This document shows positions 8,053-14,431 of a DNA stretch of 21,418 nucleotides, piece by piece. Made by a program: the position numbers and the translations under genes. The notes beneath the pieces were generated by a model, which was given only the letters and a program-made list of their open reading frames with translations, was not told the origin of the DNA and made no database searches. The DNA is taken from NCBI GenBank assembly GCA_036260415.1, contig DASZZX010000125.1, positions 1 through 21,418 of the forward strand, in the 5' to 3' direction. Source of the stretch: DASZZX01 sp036260415. Its GTDB lineage: Bacteria > Actinomycetota > Nitriliruptoria > Nitriliruptorales > JAHWKO01. Each line of letters opens with the position of its first letter. Position 1 is the stretch's first letter.

Positions 8053-8142
8053 GCCCGGCGTCGCGGTTGCGCGCGCCGGAAGCATCCCGATCCGCTTCGT
8101 GTTGGACCGACGTGTGCCCCGACGATCCTCGTCGGCGGCCTC

Positions 8143-8236
8143 GTCGGACGGCGTCGGACGGCCTGGTCGGACGGCGTCGCAACCACCGGGTTGGACGGCA
8201 TCGGACCGGCTGGTCGGACGGCGTGGGCGGCCTCGT
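8143..8236. repeat. 47-bp tandem repeat, two copies plus a decayed third
   Basis: Positions 8143-8189 and 8190-8236 align at an offset of 47 bp. The cores match closely, including an identical 15-mer CTGGTCGGACGGCGT at 8163-8177 and 8210-8224, with scattered mismatches elsewhere, mostly at the 3' part of the units. Each unit is itself built of GTCGGACGGC-like decamers. A weaker third copy follows (TCGTCGAACGG...CTGGCCGGTCC, about 8233-8254). The function is unknown; it lies directly upstream of the putative ftsH promoter. Confidence 0.7.
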
Positions 8237-8273
8237 CGAACGGTCTGGCCGGTCCCCGGGGTGGGTCAGGAGG

Positions 8274-8291
8274 CCCGATGGTAGCATCGGG
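8274..8291 (+). promoter_or_regulatory. Putative ftsH promoter -10 (TAGCAT) within a 7-bp inverted repeat
   Basis: CCCGATG (8274-8280) and CATCGGG (8285-8291) form a perfect 7-bp inverted repeat around GTAG. The TANNNT-type hexamer TAGCAT (8282-8287) lies inside it. If it is a -10 box, the leader to the ftsH ATG is about 80 nt. The palindrome could be an operator or an RNA hairpin. There is no T-tract, so a terminator for hpt is less likely. Confidence 0.35.
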
Positions 8292-8377
8292 ACTCCCGCG
8301 AGGGGCATCCGCGACGTCCGCGGGCGGACGTCCGGGGACTTTCCTCGGGCCGCCCAGGAGTGAGGGAGCCCTTGAAC

Positions 8378-10369
8378 ATGCAGCGCCTCTTCCGCGGACC
8401 GTTCTTCTGGGTCCTCGTCCTGCTGGTCGCCCTGTGGGCGACCGTCAGCTTCGTGCAACGGTCGGCAGGTCCGCAGCAGGTCATGTACTCGGAGTGGACG
8501 TCCGCCGCCCGCGAGGGCCGCGTCGAGACGGTGGAGATCAGGTCAGAAGCGCACGAACTGGTGGGCAGCCTGCGCCAGGACGGCGACGAGGTCAGCTACC
8601 GCACCCACTACGACCCCGAGGTCAACGCCACCCAGATCCAACGGCTGATCGAGGAGCAGGACATCCGCGAGGTCACGGTCGACCCGCAGCAGACCTCCGC
8701 CCTGCTCAACTTCCTGTTCTCCCTGCTGCCCTTCGTCCTGATCTTCCTGCTGTTCTTCTTCCTCATGCAGCAGATGCAGGGCGGCGGCAGCCGCGTCATG
8801 TCGTTCGGCAAGGCGCGCGCACGGATGGTGTCGAAGGACCAGCCGAAGGTCACCTTCGCTGACGTCGCCGGGGTCGACGAGGCGGTGGAGGAGCTGCGCG
8901 AGATCAAGGAGTTCCTGGAGAGCCCCCAGAAGTTCCAGGCGATGGGCGCCAAGATCCCCAAGGGCGTGCTGCTCTACGGCCCGCCCGGCACCGGCAAGAC
9001 GCTGCTCGCTCGGGCGGTCGCGGGCGAAGCCGGCGTGCCGTTCTTCTCGATCTCGGGCTCCGACTTCGTGGAGATGTTCGTCGGGGTCGGCGCGTCCAGG
9101 GTGCGTGACCTCTTCGAGCAGGCGAAGGCCAACGCCCCCGCGATCATCTTCATGGACGAGATCGACGCGGTCGGCCGTCACCGCGGCGCCGGGCTCGGCG
9201 GCGGCCACGACGAGCGCGAGCAGACGCTGAACCAGCTGCTCGTCGAGATGGACGGGTTCGACATGCGGTCCGGCGTCATCCTGATCGCTGCCACCAACCG
9301 GCCGGACATCCTCGACCCGGCGCTGCTGCGGCCAGGGCGGTTCGACCGCCAGATCGTCGTGGACCGTCCCGACCTGGTGGGGCGGCGCGCCATCCTCAAG
9401 GTGCACACGCGCGGCAAGCCACTGGCACCCGGAGTCGATGTCGACGTGCTCGCCCGTCAGACGCCGGGTTTCACCGGCGCGGACCTCGCGAACCTGGTCA
9501 ACGAGGCCGCCCTCCTCGCCGCCCGGTTCGGCAAGAAGGAGGTCTCGATGGACGAGCTCGAGGAGTCCATCGAACGCGTCGTCGCTGGCCCCGAGCGCCG
9601 CACCCGGCTCATGAGCGACGAGGAGAAGCGGGTCGTCGCCTACCACGAGGCTGGCCACGCCATCGTCGGTCACGCCTTGCCCAACGCCGACCCGGTGCAC
9701 AAGATCTCGATCATCCCCCGCGGCCGGGCGCTGGGCTTCACCCTGCAGCTCCCCACCGAGGACCGCTACCTGATCGCGCGCGGGGCGCTGATCGACCGTC
9801 TCGCGGTGATGCTCGGGGGCCGCGTCGCGGAGGAGCTCAAGGTCGGTGACATCACCACCGGAGCCGGCGACGACATCCAGCGCGCCACCGCGACCGCCCG
9901 CGAGATGGTCACCCAGTACGGCATGAGCGACAGCCTCGGGCCGGTGGTGCTCGGCCAGAAGGACCACCAGCCGTTCCTCGGCCGCGACCTGTCGACCCAC
10001 CAGGACTACTCGGACGAGGTCGCCTACGAGATCGACCAGGAGGTCCGCAAGCTGGTGGACGAGGCGCACGACGAGGCGCTGGAGATCCTGGTCGAGAACG
10101 AGAGCGTCCTGGAGGCCACTGCCTCTCGCCTGCTCGAGGTCGAGACGGTCGACTCGGCGGAGCTGGAGCGTCTGTTCGACCCCATCCGCAAGCGACCGAG
10201 CCGTGCTGTGTCGGCGCCGGCGGACAAGAGCGCCGCCGCGGTCGTGCAGACGCTGCGTCGGCTGGACGGCAGCGGCAACGGGCAGCCGCGGGGCGACGGC
10301 GCCCGGCGGGGGGCCGGCCGGCGCCCGTCCGGGGCACGGCACCCGCACCGTCCCAGCGGAGGTGCCTAG
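8378..10369 (+). CDS. ftsH: ATP-dependent zinc metalloprotease FtsH
   Basis: 663 residues. A membrane-bound AAA+ protease that degrades misassembled membrane proteins and some regulators. TM1 is at ~8-25 and TM2 at ~110-132 (FSLLPFVLIFLLFFFLM), with a periplasmic-side domain between. The AAA domain has Walker A GPPGTGKT (201-208), Walker B IIFMDE (256-261) and the second region of homology AATNRPDILDPALLRPGRFDR. The zinc site is H423-EAGH-427. The last ~60 residues are a Gly/Arg/Pro-rich disordered tail. ATG 8378 is chosen because GAGGGAG lies 9 nt upstream; GTG 8360 would add six residues but its ribosome binding site abuts it. The gene is bounded on both sides by putative promoters, so it may be its own transcription unit. 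Confidence 0.98.
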   Translation: MQRLFRGPFFWVLVLLVALWATVSFVQRSAGPQQVMYSEWTSAAREGRVETVEIRSEAHELVGSLRQDGDEVSYRTHYDPEVNATQIQRLIEEQDIREVTVDPQQTSALLNFLFSLLPFVLIFLLFFFLMQQMQGGGSRVMSFGKARARMVSKDQPKVTFADVAGVDEAVEELREIKEFLESPQKFQAMGAKIPKGVLLYGPPGTGKTLLARAVAGEAGVPFFSISGSDFVEMFVGVGASRVRDLFEQAKANAPAIIFMDEIDAVGRHRGAGLGGGHDEREQTLNQLLVEMDGFDMRSGVILIAATNRPDILDPALLRPGRFDRQIVVDRPDLVGRRAILKVHTRGKPLAPGVDVDVLARQTPGFTGADLANLVNEAALLAARFGKKEVSMDELEESIERVVAGPERRTRLMSDEEKRVVAYHEAGHAIVGHALPNADPVHKISIIPRGRALGFTLQLPTEDRYLIARGALIDRLAVMLGGRVAEELKVGDITTGAGDDIQRATATAREMVTQYGMSDSLGPVVLGQKDHQPFLGRDLSTHQDYSDEVAYEIDQEVRKLVDEAHDEALEILVENESVLEATASRLLEVETVDSAELERLFDPIRKRPSRAVSAPADKSAAAVVQTLRRLDGSGNGQPRGDGARRGAGRRPSGARHPHRPSGGA

Positions 10370-10432
10370 CCGAGCTCGGCCCCTGCGGGCACGGGTCGCG
10401 GTCCGACCCGGCCGCGTGCGCCGACCCGGGGG

Positions 10433-10438
10433 TAGTGT
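10433..10438 (+). promoter_or_regulatory. Putative -10 element TAGTGT upstream of folE
   Basis: The 123-nt gap between ftsH and folE contains GGGGTAGTGTCC. The hexamer fits TANNNT and would give a ~48-nt leader to GTG 10493, whose ribosome binding site GAGG is at 10483-10486. There is no clear -35 box. This would be the promoter of the folate cluster. Confidence 0.35.
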
Positions 10439-10492
10439 CCTGACGCCCGGTCGCCTGGGCAGCCCCGACCTCCGGCCCCCCCGAGGTGACGT

Positions 10493-11149
10493 GTGAGCGA
10501 GCACGAGCCGGTCCTGCCGGCCGACCACTCGCGCCAGCGGGTCCGCCACATCACCGGCGTGGCCCCAGACCAGGTGTTCGACCACGACAAGATCAAGCGG
10601 GCCGTACGGCTGCTGTTCGAGGCGGTCGGCGAGGACCCCGACCGCGAGGGGCTCCGCGACACGCCCGATCGGGTGGCGCGGCTGTACGACGAGATCTTCG
10701 CCGGCCTCCTGGTCGACCCCGAGGAGGTCCTCACGGTCGTGTTCGAGGAGGGACACGACGAGATGGTGATGGTGCGCGACATCCCCCTCTTCAGCGTCTG
10801 TGAGCACCACCTCCTGCCCTTCTCAGGGCGGGCGCACGTGGCCTACATCCCCAACGAGAAGGGCCAGATCACCGGCCTGTCCAAGATCGCGCGGCTCGTG
10901 GACGTCGTGGCCAAGCGTCCCAACCTGCAGGAGCGGCTGACCACCACGGTCGCCGACACGTTGGAGCGCAAGCTCCAGCCGCGGGGCGTCCTGGTCGTGG
11001 TGGAGACCCGGCACCTGTGCATGGACATGCGCGGCGTGCGCAAGCCAGGCTCGAGGATGGTGACCAGTGCGATCCGCGGGACGTTCCGGGCCGATCCGCG
11101 GACCCGAGCCGAGGCCATGGCGCTGATCAACGCGCCGCGTGAGCCGTGA
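10493..11149 (+). CDS. folE: GTP cyclohydrolase I (type IA)
   Basis: 218 residues. It converts GTP to 7,8-dihydroneopterin triphosphate, the first step of tetrahydrofolate synthesis. The zinc ligands are in place: C103 and H106 in SVCEHHLLPFSGRAHVAYIP, and C176 in RHLCMDMRGVRKPGS. GLSKIARLVDVVAKRPNLQERL and the terminal MVTSAIRGTF block are strongly conserved in the family. The first ~25 residues are variable. A GTG start is used with GAGG 6 nt upstream. It is first of folE-folP-folB-folK, with a 118-nt spacer before folP. Confidence 0.97.
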   Translation: MSEHEPVLPADHSRQRVRHITGVAPDQVFDHDKIKRAVRLLFEAVGEDPDREGLRDTPDRVARLYDEIFAGLLVDPEEVLTVVFEEGHDEMVMVRDIPLFSVCEHHLLPFSGRAHVAYIPNEKGQITGLSKIARLVDVVAKRPNLQERLTTTVADTLERKLQPRGVLVVVETRHLCMDMRGVRKPGSRMVTSAIRGTFRADPRTRAEAMALINAPREP

Positions 11150-11163
11150 GCGGCTCCGGGAGC

Positions 11164-11246
11164 GGGAGCGGTCGCCGCCCGGCAGGCGGTCGAAGGGCTG
11201 ACGTGGCCGCGCGCCGGGCGGGCCGAGGCGTGGGAGCGGTCGCCGC
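11164..11246. repeat. 15-bp direct repeat in the folE-folP spacer
   Basis: GGGAGCGGTCGCCGC occurs at 11164-11178 and again at 11232-11246, 68 bp apart, within the 118-nt non-coding gap between folE and folP. No promoter-like hexamer was identified in this gap. The repeat may be a protein-binding site or chance in GC-rich DNA. Confidence 0.4.
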
Positions 11247-11267
11247 GCGGCGAGCGGGTCCCGCAGC

Positions 11268-12422
11268 GTGAACGGTCCCCGCCGCGATCCCGCCGCGCTC
11301 GCCCCGCTGGTGCGTGTCCGCGACGCATCGCTCACCCCGGAGGGCGGACCCGTCCGGGTCACCGTGAGCCGCCTGTCGTCCCCCGAGGCCGTGGCGGAGG
11401 CACTCGCCGCCGCAGGCGCGCGCAGCCGGGTGGAGGACGGGCGCCTGACGACCGTCACCACCCCGTCCCGCCTCGTCGACGCAGCCGGTCGCACGCTCGG
11501 GCGACCGGTCGCCGACGCCCTCGAGCGCGCGCTCACCGGCGCACTCGCGGCCTGGTACGGGCCACCTCCTGACGTGGAGCTGAGCAGCGGCCGACTGCCG
11601 TGCCGTCGTCGCACGGTCGTGATGGGCATCCTCAACGTGACGCCCGACTCCTTCTCGGACGGCGGTCGCTTCTACGATCCTGCGGACCATCCCGGCCTGG
11701 CGGTCGAGCACGGGCGCTGGTTGGCCACGGCCGGCGCCGACCTGGTCGACGTCGGCGGCGAGTCCTCGCGGCCGGGTGCCATGCCGGTTCCGGAGGACGA
11801 GGAGCTGCGCAGGGTGCTGCCGGTCGTGGAGGCCCTCGCCGGCGAAGGCATCCAGATCTCGATCGACACCACCAAGGCGGCGGTGGCACGGGCCGCGACG
11901 GAGGCCGGCGCCACAGTGGTCAACGACGTGTCCGCCGGTGCCATCGACGGGCTGATGCTGCCCACCGTGGCCCAGCTCGGCGTCGGCTACGTGCTGATGC
12001 ACATGCGCGGCACCCCTCGCACCATGCAGCGCGACCCCGCCTACGCGGACGTCGTTGGGGAGGTGTTCGACTTCCTGGGTGAGGGGCTCGAGCGCTGCGC
12101 CGACAGCGGCGTCGATCTCGAGCGGGTGATCATCGACCCCGGCATCGGCTTCGGCAAGACGGTGGAGCACAACCTCATGCTCCTGCGGCGCCTGCGCGAG
12201 TTCACATCGCTCGGACGACCGGTGCTGGTCGGCACCTCCCGCAAGTCGTTCCTCGGACGGGTGACCGGCGGGTTGTCGGAGCTGGAACGGATGGAGGCGT
12301 CGGTCGCCTCCGCCGCGGTCGCGGTCGCGCACGGCGCGGCGATGGTGAGGGTCCACGACGTCACCGAGACCGTCCGCGCGGTGCAGGTCGCACGTGCGAT
12401 CGCCACCGGCGGCTCGTCCTGA
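11268..12422 (+). CDS. folP: Dihydropteroate synthase with an N-terminal extension
   Basis: 384 residues. It condenses hydroxymethyl-dihydropterin diphosphate with p-aminobenzoate to dihydropteroate and is the sulfonamide target. The DHPS barrel begins near residue 115: GILNVTPDSFSDGG (120-133), then VDVGGESSRPGA, SIDTTKAAVA, VNDVSAG, MHMRGTPRTMQ, IDPGIGFGK and LVGTSRKSFLG, all expected motifs. The first ~115 residues form an extra domain (RVTVSRLSSPEAVAEALAA...), making the protein about 100 residues longer than the usual ~280. Longer DHPS forms are known in other bacteria, so this is not necessarily a wrong start. The GTG start has no strong ribosome binding site, so the exact N-terminus is uncertain. 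Confidence 0.95.
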   Translation: MNGPRRDPAALAPLVRVRDASLTPEGGPVRVTVSRLSSPEAVAEALAAAGARSRVEDGRLTTVTTPSRLVDAAGRTLGRPVADALERALTGALAAWYGPPPDVELSSGRLPCRRRTVVMGILNVTPDSFSDGGRFYDPADHPGLAVEHGRWLATAGADLVDVGGESSRPGAMPVPEDEELRRVLPVVEALAGEGIQISIDTTKAAVARAATEAGATVVNDVSAGAIDGLMLPTVAQLGVGYVLMHMRGTPRTMQRDPAYADVVGEVFDFLGEGLERCADSGVDLERVIIDPGIGFGKTVEHNLMLLRRLREFTSLGRPVLVGTSRKSFLGRVTGGLSELERMEASVASAAVAVAHGAAMVRVHDVTETVRAVQVARAIATGGSS

Positions 12423-12455
12423 GGGGCAGGACGCTCGACCGCCGCACGGCGAGCG

Positions 12456-12461
12456 TAGGCT
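12456..12461 (+). promoter_or_regulatory. Putative -10 element TAGGCT for leaderless folB mRNA
   Basis: TAGGCT is followed by 8 nt and then the folB ATG (12470), the same geometry as at hpt. CCAGG immediately abuts the ATG and is too close to act as a normal ribosome binding site. A weak -35-like TCGACC lies 15 nt upstream. This suggests an internal promoter giving leaderless folB-folK transcripts. Confidence 0.4.
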
Positions 12462-12469
12462 GGCCCAGG

Positions 12470-12832
12470 ATGGACAGGATCACGCTGCACGGCATCGAGG
12501 TGCACGCCCACCACGGCGTGCTGCCCGAGGAGCGCCTGACCGGCCAGCCCTTCCTCGTCCACGCGACGATCGAACTGGACGCGCGGGAGGCGGCCGAGAG
12601 CGACGACCTGACCGCCACCGTCGATTACGCCGCGCTCGCGGGCGAGATCGCCGCCGTCGCCGCGCAGGGCCCACATCACCTCATCGAGACCGTGGCCGCA
12701 CAGGTGTGCGAGGCACTGCTCGCACACCCCCGGGTGCGAGCGGCCGAGGTCACGGTCGAGAAGCCGCACGCCCCGCTCCCCGTGCCCGCCGCGGGCGTCA
12801 GCGTCACGGTGCGGCGCCCGCGGGAGGCCTGA
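12470..12832 (+). CDS. folB: Dihydroneopterin aldolase
   Basis: 120 residues, the normal family length. It converts 7,8-dihydroneopterin to 6-hydroxymethyl-7,8-dihydropterin and glycolaldehyde. Family motifs are LHGIEVHAHHGVLPEE with the conserved Glu (E20/E21), VDYAAL with Y53, and the C-terminal VEKPHAPLP with catalytic Lys K98. Cytoplasmic, probably an octamer as in the family. It lies 47 nt after folP, and folK starts 1 nt after its stop codon. It may also be transcribed from its own leaderless promoter. Confidence 0.96.
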   Translation: MDRITLHGIEVHAHHGVLPEERLTGQPFLVHATIELDAREAAESDDLTATVDYAALAGEIAAVAAQGPHHLIETVAAQVCEALLAHPRVRAAEVTVEKPHAPLPVPAAGVSVTVRRPREA

Positions 12833-12833
12833 C

Positions 12834-13532
12834 GTGCCCCGTTGGTCGCCGCGACGTCGCCCAGCGACCGCGTACCTGGGATTCGGCAGTAACCTGGGTG
12901 ACCGGCTGACCACCCTCCGCGGCGCCCTGGACGACCTCGAGCAGCACGTCCGGGTGCACGTCGAGGCGGTCTCCGCCGTCTACCAGACCGCGCCGTGGAG
13001 CGGCGACCAGACCGCGCCGTGGAGCGGCGACGAGACCACCGACTCGGGCGTGCGACGTGCCGGGTCCCAGCCCCGCAGTGACGTCGAGCAGGGTCCGTAC
13101 CTCAACCTGGTCGCCCGCGTGACCACCCGGCTGCCGCCACGGCGCCTGCTGGAGCAGTCGCACCGCATCGAACGGGCGCACGGACGCGACCGTGCGCGCG
13201 AACGACGCTGGGGGCCTCGCACCCTCGACATCGACCTGCTTCTGTACGACGACCTCGTCGTCGACGAACCGGGCTTGACCGTGCCCCACCCGCAGCTCAC
13301 CCAACGGGCGTTCGTGCTGGTCCCGCTGGCGGAGGTGGCACCGCCGGGCACCACCCTGCCGGACGGCTCGACGATCTCCCAGCACCTCGCCAGGCTGGCC
13401 CCGATCGAAGGGATCGACCTGTACGTGCGCCTGCTGGAGGGTCCGGGGTCGGCGGCGGAGCCGCTCGTCAAGCGCCCGGCAGGTCCCGGCGGCGGGCCCC
13501 CACGCCTCGGCCGTCCCCGCGAGCGACGGTAA
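12834..13532 (+). CDS. folK: 2-amino-4-hydroxy-6-hydroxymethyldihydropteridine pyrophosphokinase with an inserted loop
   Basis: 232 residues against ~160 in typical HPPK. It transfers pyrophosphate from ATP to hydroxymethyl-dihydropterin, giving the FolP substrate. Core motifs are AYLGFGSNLGDR near the N-terminus, SAVYQTAPW, RRWGPRTLDIDLLLYDD and VPHPQLTQRAFVLVPLAEV. Between SAVYQTAPW and the conserved PYLN (88-91) lies an extra ~25-30-residue loop that includes QTAPWSGD twice in tandem (51-58, 59-66), encoded by an exact 24-bp duplication. About 35 Pro/Gly/Arg-rich residues follow the domain. The GTG start is 1 nt after the folB stop. Confidence 0.94.
   Translation: MPRWSPRRRPATAYLGFGSNLGDRLTTLRGALDDLEQHVRVHVEAVSAVYQTAPWSGDQTAPWSGDETTDSGVRRAGSQPRSDVEQGPYLNLVARVTTRLPPRRLLEQSHRIERAHGRDRARERRWGPRTLDIDLLLYDDLVVDEPGLTVPHPQLTQRAFVLVPLAEVAPPGTTLPDGSTISQHLARLAPIEGIDLYVRLLEGPGSAAEPLVKRPAGPGGGPPRLGRPRERR
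12984..13031 (+). repeat. Exact 24-bp in-frame tandem duplication inside folK
   Basis: Positions 12984-13007 and 13008-13031 are identical, each encoding QTAPWSGD. The next codons (GAG ACC) resemble the start of a third unit with one base changed. It lies in a surface-loop region of HPPK, so the frame and fold are probably kept. Confidence 0.95.
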
Positions 13533-13539
13533 GCCGGAG

Positions 13540-14430
13540 GTGACCGGCCACGATCCGCTCCCCGTGGGCAGCGTCGCCGTGGTCGGGCCCGGTCGCGTCG
13601 GGACCGTGCTGGCCGCGGCACTCGAGCACGCGGGCCACCGCATCGTCGCCGTCGCCGGGGGCGGCCCGGCGTCCCAGGCTCGTTTCGCCGACCGCTTCCC
13701 GGGCATGCTGGTCGGCGGGCTGGAGGTCTGCGTCGGCGCCGACCTGGTCGTCATCACGACGCCCGACGACGCCGTCCCCGCCGTGGCCCGCGACCTGGCA
13801 GCCCGCGACCTCGTACCGGCGGGCCAGCGGGTCGTCCACGTGGCCGGCTCGCTGGGGCTGCAGCCGCTGCGGCCGGTAGCTCTGGCCGGCGGCCGGGTGG
13901 CGGCCTGCCACCCGGCGCAGACCGTCCCCGACGCCGCGGCCGATCCGTCGATCCTGACAGGGGCGGCCTGGGCCGTGACCGCCGCCGCACCGGACCGGCG
14001 CTGGGCACACGAGCTGGTCGAACGTATGGGCGGCGTGGCGCACGACGTGGACGACGGCCGGAGGGTGCTGTACCACGCCGGGCTCGTGATCGCCTCCAAC
14101 GCGGTCGCGGCGGCGGTGTCGGTCGCGCGCCAGCTGCTGTCGGCCGCCCGCATCGACGATCCGGAGCCGTTCCTCGCCCCGCTGGTCGCCCGCAGCGTGG
14201 ACAACTCGCTGCGTGTGGGAGCCCGCGCCATCACCGGTCCGGTCCGCCGCGGCGACGCCGGCACGCTGCGTCGGCACCTCGCCGCCCTCGACGGTGACGC
14301 CCCCCACCTCGCCGCCGCCTACCGGTCACTGAACCAGGTCGTCCTCGGGCAGGTCCGAGCGGTCCTCCAACGCCAGCAGGCGGAGGCGGTGGCCGCAGCT
14401 CTGGCGCCCACATCCGAGGGACGGAGCTGA
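13540..14430 (+). CDS. Rossmann-fold DUF2520 protein, candidate ketopantoate reductase
   Basis: 296 residues. It has an N-terminal NAD(P)-binding Rossmann domain with VAVVGPGRVGTVLA (GxGxxG at about 14-19), a strand motif ADLVVITTPDDAV, and the family block AACHPAQTVPD. The C-terminal helical part (NSLRVGARAITGPVRRGD, then HLAALDG) matches the DUF2520 domain. Related DUF2520 genes stand next to panC in mycobacteria, and a PanG-type ketopantoate reductase with this kind of architecture has, as I recall, been described in other bacteria. The position just before the pantothenate genes supports reduction of ketopantoate to pantoate, but this is inference. GGAG abuts the GTG at 13540, so GTG 13564 is an alternative start; either keeps the whole Rossmann motif. 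Confidence 0.85.
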   Translation: MTGHDPLPVGSVAVVGPGRVGTVLAAALEHAGHRIVAVAGGGPASQARFADRFPGMLVGGLEVCVGADLVVITTPDDAVPAVARDLAARDLVPAGQRVVHVAGSLGLQPLRPVALAGGRVAACHPAQTVPDAAADPSILTGAAWAVTAAAPDRRWAHELVERMGGVAHDVDDGRRVLYHAGLVIASNAVAAAVSVARQLLSAARIDDPEPFLAPLVARSVDNSLRVGARAITGPVRRGDAGTLRRHLAALDGDAPHLAAAYRSLNQVVLGQVRAVLQRQQAEAVAAALAPTSEGRS

Positions 14431-14431
14431 G

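Larger units (their letters stand above)
8053..8377 (+). other. Intergenic region between hpt and ftsH
   Basis: There is no convincing gene in this stretch of about 325 nt. Its first part is unremarkable; 8141-8236 holds a 47-bp tandem repeat, 8274-8291 a palindrome overlapping a putative -10, and 8362-8368 (GAGGGAG) is the ftsH ribosome binding site, 9 nt before the ATG. In mycobacteria several genes separate hpt and ftsH; here only this spacer does. Confidence 0.7.

Noticed and set aside
8141..8254. Repeat array before ftsH considered as CRISPR
   Set aside because: Units abut without unique spacers, there are only two to three degenerate copies, and no cas genes are present.
8543..10810. 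A 755-codon open frame on the minus strand across ftsH and folE
   Set aside because: Antisense shadow typical of high-GC coding DNA; ftsH and folE on the plus strand have all family motifs, and the minus product matches nothing recognisable.
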